A DNA stretch of 64,000 bases, taken from contig ML769682.1 in the NCBI GenBank assembly GCA_009733575.1, forward strand, positions 1 to 64,000. Reading direction: 5' to 3'. This document shows, in pieces, positions 32,978 to 44,665 of the stretch. This DNA comes from Gymnopus androsaceus JB14 (taxonomy: Eukaryota; Basidiomycota; Agaricomycetes; Agaricales; Omphalotaceae). Every line of letters starts with the position of its first letter. Position 1 is the first letter of the stretch. The notes beneath the pieces were generated by a model. It had not been told where the DNA came from. It made no database searches and saw nothing but the letters and a program-made list of their open reading frames with translations. The position numbers and the translations under genes were made by a program.

Positions 32978-34925
32978 ATGATGGATACCATTCCTCAGGA
33001 AATCCTCTCTGAAATTGCCCTTTTCGCCGCGACCGAAACATTCCTTGGACCTCCAGCTGGAATCATACCCTTAATTGCTACAAATCGCTGGACTTATTCC
33101 TGTCTTTCTTTCCTCTCCAATCCATATATCTATGCAAAAATATACGAATCCAAGTTTGATTTATCTCCAGCTTCTCGAAGACTTGGAATCGATTCATTCT
33201 CTGCTACAACTCTCGCTCAAGAGCTCAAGCGAAAATGCATGATACTCACTCGTATTCGAGATCGACGGCATGCTCTTATGGATTCCTCTAACCAGAGTGA
33301 TTGTAACGAGACATTGCATGAATTCCTGGTTCAGATCTATATCATGGTTATTGAGAACGAGGGACGGAACGAACAGCAGCTTCGAGAGTATGCTCGTATA
33401 GATGAATGGCTCACGGAATTCTGGCTTGACGAGAATGGAGCGTCTGGTGCATGGAATGCTATACAACGACACGTTTGGCCTGCTCATGAATGAAACCACA
33501 TGCCTAGCTATGTGGTTGTACTGGTTTCTTCTAAAACCAGGTCAGTTATCAATACATCCTTCTTTGAAGTCGTTCTTAGTATCTCTTATAGAGCAGTACA
33601 AAAAGGATAGATTGAAAACTAATAAAGCATTGGACATCCTCAAGGTCTATGCTTTAGGTGCACACAGGGTACGTTCCGAAGAGTCTTCAGCTATTACCCT
33701 GCTCACACGACCCGTGTAGTATCCTCTTGTTAGTCCTTCGTGGACCGAGTTCAACCCTTCATCTAACACTCGCGGGGCCCCGCATCCAATGGTTGAATCA
33801 AACCTCGGCCTCAAGGCACCTGCTCTTTCCGTTCCCGCCATACTATCCTTTATCTCCCTTCTGAGTCACCTGAACGAACGGGCGGACTATTGCACACCTT
33901 TAGTCCCTTCACATGCTGCTCCTCCTTCCAAATTCCTGAATACCGTTGGTAATGAATGGGAGTGCGAATGGGGCAGGTCAACGACCTTGGGAACTATGAA
34001 GCTTCCAGGTGACAAGAAGAAACTTTCGAATGCATTCAGACCAGGAAGGTGAGACGTATTGTCAACTGATTCATCACCTACTCCTGATGGTTTCTTATCT
34101 TCCAGTCTTGAAGGTCTATGGGAGGGTATATTCACAGTGAGTTGCATTGTAGTGTTTTATCCCAGTACTACCGGGCCTGAACAACACTTCCAGTACACTG
34201 AGTTTACATCCTACGCAGCGCTCTTATCTGGCGCTCCGCCACACTTCCTTCCAAAACATACTAGTAGCGCAACACAAACAGACATGGAAACTGCGGGAAT
34301 ATCACCTCTTATCTCCCTCTGACACCTGTCTTCTACTCGGTGTTAACTCAGATCCAGAACCGGTCACACCTGGCAGTGCACTTCAGGCGTATTTTCCTCT
34401 TGGGACTCACATTGAGGAGACTGCACAAGGCCTCGTCATCACTGAACCGGGTGCAGGGAAAACTCCGTTGTTGTATGAACGGACTACAGGATTACAGGGT
34501 AAACCCCTACCGACAAATAAGGATACGGAAGACGAAACAGGATTAAATTCGAGAAAGCGACATGTCTTGGATGTTATAATCACGGGCGAAGTGGGTTGTT
34601 CTCTGCATCTGCATCATGACTTACTGACGTCGATCATACAAAGGGTCATTCCTCTTGGGGTGAATTCAGGCTGATTGGCCGAGTCCGTCCTTGCGACGGG
34701 TTCATCAGTCTATCCAAGGATTATGTGCGTTCTTGCTCTTCACGCACCTGTGTTTCTGTTTTTGAATAAGCTGAACAGGTTAACGGAGATAGAGGAAAGT
34801 GGTTGTACCGCGGATATCTCGTCGGAAACCATAATGCGAATTTGGCTGGACGGTGGAGGGACACATTGAGCCCAGCAGCAGTACCGGGCTATGAAGGATG
34901 CTTCACCATGTCACGGCGCCGTTAA
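32978..34925 (+). CDS. F-box-like domain protein (Agaricomycete family), one apparent frameshift
   Basis: A long basidiomycete protein starting MMDTIPQEILSEIALFAATE, an F-box-like helix pair, followed by LGPPAGIIPLIATNRWTYSC. Conserved blocks continue: NEGRNEQQLREYARIDEWLT; then, in another frame, LAMWLYWFLLKPG; VYALGAHR; ALSVPAILSFISLLSHLNER; KFLNTVGNEWECEWGRSTTL; YTEFTSYAALLSGAPPHFLP; RKRHVLDVIITGE; RLIGRVRPCDGFISLSKDY; and the last exon WLYRGYLVGNHNANLAGRWR, TLSPAAVPGYEGCFTMSRRR. Most exon joins have good GT/AG borders. At about 33490 the frame breaks within HVWPAHE...LAMWLYWF: one base too many and no possible intron. Everything else is conserved, so this may be a read error. Role unknown beyond the F-box-like start. 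Confidence 0.75.
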
Positions 34926-35103
34926 TTTAAGTATGCATGCTCAAATTGTACATTATTGACTTATCGTCTCTGTATTTTTGAATTTTTGAAGCTCATTACT
35001 ATCGTCTTTTGCTACTTTACAAACTACCACGACGCTGGCGTCCGTTCGGGTTGGGAATCGAATTGGAATCCAGTCAGTAATAGCTAATACATAACCTCTT
35101 GCA

Positions 35104-36948
35104 TCACCCATGCATCAAAGACATCCCACCAGCCGCAATTTTCGCTAGATAAATCTTGGTTTCAGCAAGAATCACTAGCCGACCTTGACCCGCAAACGCA
35201 AAGTTGGCTGATGTGGTACCAAGGAAGAATTTTCCTATGAGTGTACCGGAGGGGTTCCATACCTAGTTGTGCGAGCAATGAAGATATCGAAGTATCAGAA
35301 ATCATGAGATATGCATGTAGAAAAGCAGAGATGTGGGGGGAAGGCTTACATGGACACCGTCAAAACATGCTCCGTAGACATTTCCGAACGAATCTTGGAA
35401 GAGAAGAAGATTAATTAGATGATGGAAGGTAGGTAGAGCATGGAGAAAATGGGTGAGGAGAGGAGAAATGTACGAACCTACACCGACACCATCCGCAGCT
35501 CCAGAATCAGCATAAGCAAATACTCTTCGGTTCTTGAATGCGAGCGTCTTTGGATCGACATCGTATTCTAGTCTAGTTCAAACGTTGGGGTCAGCATGGG
35601 TTCTCGCAGTTTTCGAGAAGTGAAACTAAAAGAATGCATACTTACATCGTTGCAGGTAGAGTTAGGTCACGACCGAAAGTACCTGGAAAAAGAGCCTTCT
35701 AGTTAGGTACCGTTTTGAAAAAAACCAGACAAACGCACCGATGAGAGCACCGGTGTCAGCTCTAGATATTAACATTAACGAACACATACAGACCCATTTC
35801 TCGTCGAACAACTTACACGTATACAGTTTTGTAGTCCTTCGAGAACGCAAACCCATTCGGCTTATCTATCGTACTCTCCACAACCCGAATAGCCCCAGTA
35901 CGAGGATTAAAGCTGTACAACTGATTCGGAAGTTGTGGTTCAGGCTTGAAATTGAGATAATATCCGTAACTGGTGAACAGTTATAACCCAAATGAAGGAC
36001 ACGAACACCAGGCAACAATACGTACGGAACATCCGTGAAGAATATGTTCCCCGAAGTCGAATGTACTTTGACATCATTCAATGAGTTGAACTGTCGTCCA
36101 TAAAAGTGATCTAATGCCACAGTGACATTGTACGGCGGATATGGGCTCATCATAACCAGGTTTGCTGGTCGATGACCTCGACCTTCGTTCGTGAAGAGGA
36201 TTTGACCTTTGTAAAGCCCTGTACCGCCGTTCGTCATTTGGACGCTTTCTGGGAGATCTATCTATAATACAATCAAGTCTCGATCTGAGCTTCAACTTCA
36301 AATATGCAGTTAAAGAAAGCAAATACACCTTGTAACGAGTAACATTCACATCCACAGGACCGCCCGCCACATCCATAGCCAAGGCAATCTCCTTCAAAGA
36401 TATCTTTGCAACCTCATTATTGTTATCGATATCACTACGTCCAAGATCTCCTCCTGCATTACTACAAAAGAATACCTCGTCGGTATCCGGAACCCAAACG
36501 GGTGCTTCATGGGCGAAAGCAAAAGATGGGTCGGATGCTATGACGTTTAGGGAAGGATCTGGGCCAATGACTTTGAGGAACTCTGGATCGAATACTTGAA
36601 AGAATGGTGCGACGGTGTTGGTAGGATTGTAATGTTGCTTGTGCGCATCTGAGCGAAAGTCTCCGGTGCCAATTACGGTGGATTCTAGTTGATTTACGAG
36701 CTGCCAGCGAAGAATATAAGGACGTCAAGGCTAGAATATTGCGCTGAGTCGTTACTCACGATTACTTGCCCATGCTTATCTTGGATGGTCTGCTGCTCTT
36801 TGAATGTACTTGAACTTGAGTATACGTACAGCAGACTCGCGATGATCACCGGTATAAAGCTATATGGTATGTATTATGCCAATGGAATTTCCATCATCTG
36901 GCATGGAATGCCAGGTCGATTATTCGGAATAGCTGATGATGTAGGCAT
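35104..36948 (-). CDS. SMP-30/gluconolactonase/lactonohydrolase-like beta-propeller
   Basis: A six-bladed propeller enzyme of the calcium-dependent lactonase group, which hydrolyses lactones or related esters. The upstream segment gives IPVIIASLLYVYSSSSTFKE, a possible signal anchor. The body follows: DPEFLKVIGPDPSLNVIASD, AHEAPVWVPDTDEVFFCSNA, MTNGGTGLYKGQILFTNEGR, NSLNDVKVHSTSGNIFFTD (family motif NDVxVHxxxGxIFFTD), VESTIDKPNGFAFSKDYKTV, ADTGALIG, LAFKNRRVFAYADSGAADGV, DSFGNVYGACFDGVHVWNPS and FAFAGQGRLVILAETKIYLA, ending GGMSLMHG. The conserved Glu of the first blade and the N/D pairs of the metal site are present. Many short introns interrupt it. The exact start (36948) is uncertain. Secretion or membrane anchoring is inferred. 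Confidence 0.82.
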
Positions 36949-37317
36949 AGCGTAGAGCTGCCGCTTTCAGATGTTGAATGCGAATGTCAGATTATATGGT
37001 ACATACGGTGTTTCTCGATGTTCTGCTGAGGGCACCATTCTCCTGTAGAGTATCTCCCGCTTTCCGAGGCTTTTTAATGCCATTCAAATGCCATCGCGTC
37101 ACTACGTTTGCGTTAGCTAGACCATTACTTAAGATTGAGAAGTGAAGCTTGTTCAAAATTCTGGAGTTCCAATACGTGGTATCGTTTATTGGGGGATTTC
37201 TCGGTATATTACTGGAGACAAGCTGCTAACTAGCGCCCTACTAGGTCATGCTCGGTCAAAGCGTCTCCTATGACTCGTTTCCGGCTCCGCTAAGCGCTTA
37301 GAGTCTGACTTGTTTTA

Positions 37318-37383
37318 CTTCTTCTTGACGCGGTTCGAATTCTTCTTGACGTTATTTGAGTTCTTCTTGACGCCGTTTGAATT
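37318..37383. repeat. Three tandem 21 bp repeats
   Basis: Three consecutive 21 bp units each begin TTCTTCTTGACG and end in (G/T)TT(C/T)GA-type sequence, at about 37318-37383. They lie roughly 40-130 bp upstream of the candidate start codons of the DUF2828 gene, so they could be repeated regulator sites or a small minisatellite. The neighbouring 36949-37317 holds no recognisable gene. Confidence 0.6.
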
Positions 37384-37512
37384 TCCCTCCGCTTGACTCG
37401 TCTGGCGTCATTGGGCTCCACAATGACACGGCCACGGTTGCTCTCTACAGTTATAAGGCGAGCAAGCTGGAGGGAAGTCTTCGTTCGTCGCGCACGAAAC
37501 AATCATCGCAGA

Positions 37513-39768
37513 ATGGCATCCACTTCGAACACTTTGACCACTCAAAAATTCACGATCCCCCATGTTCCTGAACTCTACGACTCAAATTTCCTCGATGTCC
37601 TTCTTCCGCCTTCCGATGCGTCTGAAGAGGCCATGCTTGTCGATACACCTGTTCCCAAAAACGCGATGCTGGATGCCCTTCAGGCCCATAACAATCAGAC
37701 TTATACAGAAAACGGCGCACCTGCTTTGAGCTCTACCCTTTCTCCTACCGTCGACGCATTCTCCGGTCTCAATTCTTACTCTGACGCGGCCCAGCTGGAT
37801 CAATTGCTCCATGCGTCTTGGAAGGAAGATCCAGGCTTGACATTGCGTCTTTGTTGGCAGTTGAGGAGCATTCACGATGGAAAATCGGAGAAAGAGGGAT
37901 TCTACAGGTATGCTCTTTTCTCTCTTTTCTCTCATACTTCGTTGCTAATGACTCCATAGAGCATTCGGCTGGCTTTACAAAACTCACCCTCGCACGGCCA
38001 TCGCCAACCTACACATGCTTGTCAGTCCCGTATGTGCAAATAAAAAACGCCCCGAGTATCCGTTTTCACACGGGTATTGGAAGGACTTGCTGAACATTCT
38101 TGCACTTGCGACCACTGATGAGCTCGATGTTATGGAAGCCAAATTCCTTCATCATCCCCGCTCTCCTTACACGTATCCTAACCGCAAAGTCAAAAAGAAT
38201 CCAACTCCCGAAGCTCATGCTCGTGCAACTGCTGCAGCGCAGGCCCGTGCCAAAGTTGAGCGCGCTCGGATTGCCCAAGGAGCGACATGAGATTCTTCTC
38301 CGGCGTCTCGAAACCCCAAAATACCGTGCGCTCTATGTCGCGGTTACCCGGCTTTTTGTGGACCAGTTGATCAAGGATATACAAGTGGTCCATGAGCTCA
38401 GGAAGCTCTCACCTAACGAGGATCGCATTCCCCTACTCAAAAAGATCTCACTCGCCGGTAAATGGGCTCCTTCTCCGGGAGCGTCTCACGACAAAGTGAC
38501 AAATATCGCTACTGCAATCTCTCTTCTCCTGAATTATCATCGCTCGTCCATTTCCCAGCCGTTTCCCAGTGCTGTTGCCAACTTTGATCCCACGCAATCC
38601 TTGACTGATCCCTTGCTCAGAGACGGGTATGCGATCCTTCGCTCGTACCTTGGTCGCTGGATACTCGCTCCCCTTCGCTCTATTACGCTCGTTCCCGAGC
38701 CTCTCATGAGCGCGAACCGTTGGAGTTCAATCCAGTACAATCGGGTGGCTTCACTGTGCATGAAACGGAACACAGAGCTCTTCTTCAAGCATGACCCCGA
38801 ACGATTCCAGCAGTACCTCATGGATGTCGAGAGCGGGAAGAAAAAGATTAACGGAGCCACTCTCTTACCCCATCAAATCGTCATGGAGGTCTACAAACAC
38901 TCATTGGGTCAGTATGATCATTCGGAGCAGAGTACGAAATATCCGAAGCTGCAGGAAATGAAGAAACAGCTTGCGGAGACCCAGCTGCGCGTGCTAGAGG
39001 CTCAGTGGAAGTCTCTTGTCGAGAGACTTGAAGGAGTCTGGGGCATTGGAGAACTCGATAGCGATTTGTGACGTCTCTGGGTCAATGGGTTCACTCCTGG
39101 GAGATGTAAAACGCGCCTCCCGCAATCCTTCTCCTATAGCTCCAGCCATCTCGCTCTCCCTGATCCTCGCACAGCTAGCCAAGCCTCCTTTCAACAATGG
39201 TTTTATCACGTTTTCCGCCCACCCGAAATTTGTCACCCTCGACCCTTCTTTGTCGCTTGCCCAGACTATCGAGAGGATGAGCAGTGCAGACTGGGGTATG
39301 AATACGGATTTCAACGCGGTCTTTCTCAAGCTTCTCTTACCCCTTGCGGTGAAGAACAAAATCCCGAAGGAAGAGATGATCAAGCAGCTATTTGTGTTCT
39401 CGGACATGCAGTTTGATTCTGCGCGACAAGACACATACAGTAACACTGATTCATGGAAGACAAACCACGATGAAATCGTCGAGGCGTACACTAAGGCGGG
39501 ATATGATGTACCTCGGATCATATACTGGGATTTGGCTGGATATGGTACGGCGGAGGTTACAGCAGAGAGGGAAGGAGTAGCGCTGATGAATGGGTTCTCG
39601 CCTTCCATGATGAAGGTGTTCATGGGTGAGGAGGACCAGGAGAACGATGAGTGGGAGAAGGTTGGGAAGACTGAAAAGGAGATTGATGAGGAAAGGTTCA
39701 ATCCGGTGAATGTCATGAAGCGGGCGGTGATGAAACCTAGCTTCGATGGCCTTGTGGTGTTGGATTGA
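37513..39768 (+). CDS. DUF2828 protein with von Willebrand A-like domain, two apparent frameshifts
   Basis: A conserved DUF2828 family protein. The start at 37513 gives MASTSNTLTTQKFTIPHVPE and YDSNFLDVLLPP; an upstream in-frame ATG at 37423 adds an Arg-rich leader. The N-terminal domain reads KEGFYRAFGWLYKTHPRTAI across an intron at about 37909-37959, then PFSHGYWKDLLNILALATTD. The central region has HEILLRRLETPKYRALYVAV and ISLAGKWAPSPGASHDKVTN. The C-terminal domain carries ENSIAICDVSGSMGSLLGDV, with DVSGS as a metal-dependent adhesion site, FITFSAHPKFVTL and LFVFSDMQFDSA. The frame breaks by one extra base at about 38277 (after RIAQ) and again at about 39030 (after VERL). Both lie in otherwise continuous coding sequence with no intron signals. 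Distantly related TROVE/vWA proteins bind RNA, but the function of this family is not established. Confidence 0.78.
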
Positions 39769-40186
39769 ACACGGAAAAGGTGTGGTTTCGAGAGTATGAA
39801 AAGTAAAACATAATTTATTGTTCGAACAATTGTATTATAGCAACCCCATCTCTTACACGTACCCCACTGTATCAATAATACTATAACTATTAAATAAATC
39901 GAATATTTATAACTTTAGCAAATCGACAGCAGTTAAGGAAACGAGACGCGTTCCAGGATACGTCGACGCGTCCATGGAGCCTGATCCGGCCGGCATGAGA
40001 ACCCAGCTCAAAACCATGATGTTGTTGACCATCCTCGTTGTTGACTCGCCTCCCGCAGCTCTGTAGTCTGTAGCCTGTGGTCTTGAACCAAGGAACTCTC
40101 TCCGAAACTTCCATCTACTTGCGCTCATCTCGTCCCTCAAAATCAGCTCACTAGACCTGGAACTTGGGTGGATTGAAGTTGAATCT
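39769..40186. other. Intergenic, GLTP promoter
   Basis: No gene recognised. Minus-strand open frames here overlap the start of the GLTP gene and have no supporting features. Confidence 0.4.
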
Positions 40187-41302
40187 ATGGCTCCTTTATT
40201 TGAAACGATAAAGGTAAGCTGTAATTTCTTTTCTAATTGCCATTCGATCATTTACACAGCACGCTCACTCTGGTTTCCTTTTCGCCTCAATTCTTCCCTT
40301 GCCTTGCCGTTCTCCAATGTAGTCATTCAACGACGTCCCAATTACCTCTGATGGGGTAGAAACTGCAAGCTTTCTAGAGGCTATGGATGGAGTTCTTACG
40401 ATGTTTGGTTCTCTCAATCTTCTTAGAAGCCCGTCGTCCCTTTCACTGACTTGTATGGTCTAGATCTGTTCGGCTCAACAGTCTTTGGATTCGTCCAGTC
40501 GGATATAAGGGGCAATATCAGTGTGAGTACCCTCATGTTTGACTTGTGTCCTGCGTATTTTCCACGTCGGCTCGACCAAGATGCAATGTATAATTATGCC
40601 TTTATTTTACACCTCTAGGGCGTCCGAGCGCGCTATCAACAGGCCCGTACGGACTCCGAAACGTTGGAAGCCCTTGTTCAATGCGAAGCTACTGCTGGAG
40701 ATAAACATAAACACGGAACAGCGTGTTTGGTTCGTCTTTTCCGGTACGTTTCGATAGTTTTAGCCATTATTCCCTTCCGACTTCCCCTCCTATTCTCACC
40801 TCACCTTCACGTAGCGGTCTCGCATTCATACAACATTCTCTTCAACATATGCAAAACCACCCTAACGAAGAACTGCATGTGTGCTTTAGGAACGCATACG
40901 AAGTGACGCTGAAGCACCATCATGCTTGGGTTGTTCGACAGGTTCTACATGTAAGTATTAAGGCTGCATTTCTCTATATTTTCTGTCGGGAGACGGTATA
41001 GTTTCTTTCGCCACCAAGTCCTAGCTCGATGCTTCTCCGACATTCATTTCCCTTCCTCCGCTTGTCTTCTTTTTCTTCTTGGTCATCAGGTCTCGAATAC
41101 ATTTCAGACTTGCTAACATTTTCTTCGATCCTAGGTGGCCTTCCGTGCTGTCCCTCATCGCCGCGACTTTTATGGTACCATCTCCTCTGGGGCATCTCCA
41201 GAAAAGTTCGATCCCGAGTTTGGAAAATGGTTGGACGCGCTTGAAAAGATTGTGAAGAGGATGAAGGGATTTTTAGAGGGCGGAGGGTATGGAAAAGTTT
41301 GA
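40187..41302 (+). CDS. Glycolipid transfer protein (GLTP) domain protein
   Basis: A cytosolic all-alpha GLTP-fold protein that moves glycosphingolipids or ceramide-phosphates between membranes. Exon 1 is MAPLFETIK. After an intron it reads SFNDVPITSDGVETASFLEA and MDGVLTMF, then DLFGSTVFGFVQSDIRGNIS, which holds the D-x3-N pair of the headgroup site. Next come GVRARYQQARTDSETLEALV, ACLVRLFR, GLAFIQHSLQHMQNH, YEVTLKHHHAWVVRQVLHVA with the conserved HHxW block, and FRAVPHRRDFYGTISS. The C-terminus is FGKWLDALEKIVKRMKGFLE and GGGYGKV. All introns (six or so) join in frame with GT/AG borders. Total length of about 200 residues fits the family. Confidence 0.92.
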
Positions 41303-41861
41303 AGAAGTATATATTTCTATCCGTACGGGCAAAGTACAGGGAGAGGGCGAGAGCGTATGGGTAAGATATCTACTGAATCTGGACACTTTTGGCTACACAG
41401 ACGAAAGGATGAACGATAGAAGAATTATAACGAGAATAATCATATAGGGAAACAGGTATAGTGCCCCGGATATGGTAATCCGGGCGAGGCTCCATCACTC
41501 AAAGTGACTACAGTGTGTACCGCTTTGACCATTATTAACAGAACATCCTGTAGGTAAATTATCAATACGCGTCCTGGGCTCAAGTGCTGATGGACGAGAA
41601 CGTTTCTGTTCTTTCCTCTATGGCTCTCGTCAAGAAGCGTCCCCGGCCGTTGGCCAAGTGGGGTCATCATTATTGACATCCTCTATTTGAATGGACTTTT
41701 CATGATGAGCAATATGGTTTTGTCCATGGAAGCAGCCAAACTTTTTGATAACGCGCTGGAGGTAGTGCCAACGAAAGAGGCCTGTAGGCGGGTTGAGAGT
41801 AGGATTGGGAGGAGATACTGAGTACCCATGCAACACAAGAATCCCAAAGTTGGGTACGCGG
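41303..41861. other. Intergenic, weak minus-strand coding potential
   Basis: A minus-strand open frame (41630-41836: LNPPTGLFRWHYLQRVIKKF) has some coding character. It could be a further exon of the next gene, but no splice junction or domain could be confirmed. Confidence 0.3.
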
Positions 41862-42128
41862 CTACTCCAATGCCAACATGGTCAAGGCATCACTAGTAAA
41901 GTCATGGGCCTCATAACTCTGTTCAGTCAAAATGAGCACAAAACAAAGAGTTGAAAGGCAAAACCCACATACACCATCGGTTTGTTTGAGCCCAATCTTG
42001 TATAAGGCAAACTTGGCGTCCAAGGTTGAGATTAACGATATACCAAAAAGAGGATCAAAGATGGTGAGGTGGTAAATTCCGTCACCCATCCGCTTCGGGC
42101 TAAACCCCTTGAGATCCAACAACGGCAT
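41862..42128 (-). CDS. Possible small protein of unknown function
   Basis: Reading from 42128: MPLLDLKGFSPKRMGDGIYH, then LTIFDPLFGISLISTLDAKF and ALYKIGLKQTDG. A GTATGTGG donor and a GAACAG acceptor then join in frame to SYEAHDFTSDALTMLALE and a stop at 41862. The in-frame intron supports a short real gene or the last exons of a larger one. Upstream minus-strand frames to 42658 (starting MSPRTRSRAGSSGYSGGKEK) may belong to it, but the joins could not be resolved. No family recognised. Confidence 0.35.
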   Translation of the reverse strand: MPLLDLKGFSPKRMGDGIYHLTIFDPLFGISLISTLDAKFALYKIGLKQTDGVCGFCLSTLCFVLILTEQSYEAHDFTSDALTMLALE

Positions 42129-42785
42129 CTTGTGCGCTTACATTAGCTCCCATTGTTCCAGCGACACCCGCAGCATTTTTTTTCTGACTTGTTGTGGCGA
42201 AGGCTAATTTTGGTGAGTCGAACAGGAACGGGAACACGATACTCATACACCAACGCCCGAAGAGGATCCCCCGCGTCAACAGGACTGACCTAGCCATCGG
42301 AGTCTCAGACTCAGAGAGATCCACGAGATGTCCAGGTTTTTGACGTGGGCGACGTCGATAAGCCATTGAGAATTGTCCGCGCGTGCAAGGCGTTGGAATT
42401 CAACTAGTTCACCTTCCAGCAGATATTGGTATTCCTGGGCATCATCAGAAGGGGAGAAGTAGCACATGCCTGGAGAACATCGGCAGACTGCACAGACTGG
42501 GTGTAGCGTAAAACGCTGTCGTTCCGGACGCTAAGGTGCGAAAGGGGGTGGTGGCTGCTTCTGATTTTTCTCCTTATGCGGTGGTTTGCGAGATGGCCCT
42601 TCTCCTTTCCGCCAGAATACCCAGAAGACCCTGCTCGCGATCTTGTTCTGGGAGACATGATGAGGAGACTGCGCGCTTGATTTGGGGCTTATTTTTCTGC
42701 GGGCGGAGCTTGTAGAGAAATAATAATAATAATATAGATTAGAATTTAGTACTACAGTAGTGGTACAAGTAAGCTTACAGTATAT

Positions 42786-43820
42786 TCAATTCGTATAGAA
42801 ACTAGATTGACCAAGCAAAACATGCAAAACCAACACCAGCCCAATCATGTTCAACACCCGTCCGGCCATCTTTCCTGCAAGATTTGTTAGGCTCTGCGTG
42901 AACATTTCAGGATCGACGTTTTCGAACGATAAGCGTCGATTAGGTGAGAAAATAGGAAACGGCGACGGCTCCCGAGGTTCTGACAGTGGTTCAAAGGAGA
43001 AATATGAACGTTCTGAACTTGCTGAGGCGGGAGATTCGTCTTCCCATCGTGAAGAAGAATCCCATTGGAGGGAACTCGAGCTCGGAGGCCATTCCGGGCC
43101 TGGGTCTGAAGTTGGGGTAAGTGATATAGGAAATAGTGCATGGAGAGGAGAAGAAGGAGGAGCAAAAGGGATTGGAGGGAGAATATGGTGTGCAGTTGGT
43201 GACACTGGGGATGCGAGCGATATTATTCCGGTTTTCGGATGGCAAGGTTCTGTGCAGCTTGGACAGAGGTTTGAAGATCCACTGAGCCACTGCAAGAGAG
43301 GGGTCAGTCAGTTTGAGAACGATAGGTAGAAAAACGCGTACATCGGACAAGTGGTCCTCACAGAAGATGTTTCGGCAGCATTTCGTTCGGGAAGGTCGGA
43401 CGGCAAGGTCAAAGCTGCATACAACAATGAAAGAAAGAATTTAGAACGCAAACGTCGGAAAGACGAACATCCATACCAAATACCACAATCCCGGTCAGAA
43501 TTAATCGATGTTTGAATTTTGAGCCTCCCTTTCTGTTTCTGTCGTGGCACCAACTTCAACTTTGATTGAGTGGAATCTTGCGAAAGAACAGCATGTTCCT
43601 CTGCTGCACCTGGCAGCGAAGAAACTCCCGATGTGCCCGACTGAGGAGTAGATTCTACACTTGACTCTGTCCCAGCATTAACACGGAGTTGAACCTCATC
43701 ATGCTCTGAGTCTTCAGAGATGCTTGCTAGATGTGACTGGATTGGTAAAGACCTAGTACGTGAGGGGCGCCGCCGAATGGAGAGTGGAAACGACGCCGTA
43801 TGCGTAGGAGAGGAGAGCAT
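42786..43820 (-). CDS. RING-finger protein with C-terminal membrane segment
   Basis: A probable membrane-anchored E3 ubiquitin ligase. It starts MLSSPTHTASFPLSIRRRPS, a basic Ser/Thr-rich region, with an acidic stretch SISEDSEHDEVQLRV. The RING domain is assembled across two introns: CGIC at the end of exon 1, then FDLAVRPSRTKCCRNIFCED and HLSD, then WLSGSSNLCPSC. That gives C-x2-C...CC...C-x2-H...C-x2-C spacing with the typical WL before the last pair. After a long Pro/Ser-rich segment (PPIPFAPPSSPLHALFPISL) the protein ends with a hydrophobic helix (MIGLVLVLHVLLGQSSFYTN) close to the stop, so tail anchoring is inferred. The gene is about 340 residues. The family is fungal and otherwise uncharacterised to me. 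Confidence 0.72.
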
Positions 43821-44369
43821 GATTGTTTATGGCAAGGATGGCTGGGAGACAATAACTTTGGAAATTAAGGCATGAAAACAAGAGACTCGGGCATACTGGC
43901 CATCGATACGCAAAAGACAATAATGAGCGTTTGAAAAGAAAGACGGATCCAGCCGGGACTTAAGTACGGTGAGACAAGCGCCATGGTGTTGGTTTCAGCT
44001 AGAGAAGATGAAGAAGATGAGGGTCATTATTCGACCCCAATGCCGATTTTGGCAAGGTGATTGCTTGAGGACAGGATGACCGTAGAACGCAAGGTAAGCG
44101 CTGGGCCGTGACGCGGTCGCGGCAAACTTCAAAGAGACCCGGCCGAGGCGCTTCGTATTACCATTTCTTCGAGTTCCTATATCTTGCCTTCTATCTTCCA
44201 ACGAACCGAGTCCAAATTCCCTTACTCCAAGACTTTGTACCATTTGGCACATCGCTTCCCTCGATCATACACTCTCAGCCTTGGACTAGCCAGCCAACGA
44301 AGGAACGATTGGAAGAAAAGAAGGAAACCCCACTGAACCAGCTTCATCCCCGAACTTCGAATAAACCTC
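43821..44369. promoter_or_regulatory. Intergenic between divergent RING and mitofissin genes
   Basis: Separates two divergent start codons (43820 minus, 44370 plus) and should contain both promoters. Open frames here are not supported by any motif. Confidence 0.4.
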
Positions 44370-44665
44370 ATGGCTCTTGGAAAGCTATTCCACTACGCGC
44401 TCGATGCAGCGTTATTATCCACTGTTCTCGCTGGTGTAAAGAAGAGTTCTGGCTTTAGGTAGGTGTTATATTGCCTCTTGACTTGAAATCTACCAACTAT
44501 ATCTACCGTATCTCCAGCCCTGACCTAGCCCAAATCTCCAATCCAACCGCCCGTTCTCTTGCAGAGACATACCTAGGCTTTGGAGAGTCAGTTTTCGGGA
44601 TTGTACAAGGGAGTGTCGTTAACAGTGCGTATTTTACGCATGGAAATGGAAGTGCGGGAAGATAG
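44370..44665 (+). CDS. ATG44: Mitofissin / Atg44-type small mitochondrial protein (DUF1748)
   Basis: A protein of about 80 residues matching the small fungal family formerly called DUF1748. That family includes Atg44 (mitofissin), a mitochondrial intermembrane-space factor that drives membrane fission during mitophagy. Exon 1 reads MALGKLFHYALDAALLSTVL and AGVKKSSGF, the family's hallmark start (LGKLxHYxxDxxLxSxxLAGxxxSxG). A GTAGGTG donor and CTCCAG acceptor join in frame to SPDLAQISNPTARSLAETYL, then GFGESVFGIVQGSVVNSAYF and THGNGSAGR. Start codon and splice are unambiguous. The family assignment is from memory of the motif; whether this copy has fission activity is inference. Confidence 0.82.

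Noticed and set aside
38994..39875. 293-codon open frame on the minus strand
   Set aside because: It is antisense to the vWA-like part of the DUF2828 gene and has no domain of its own.
39890..40251. Overlapping minus-strand open frames
   Set aside because: They overlap the GLTP start and lack motifs or splice support.
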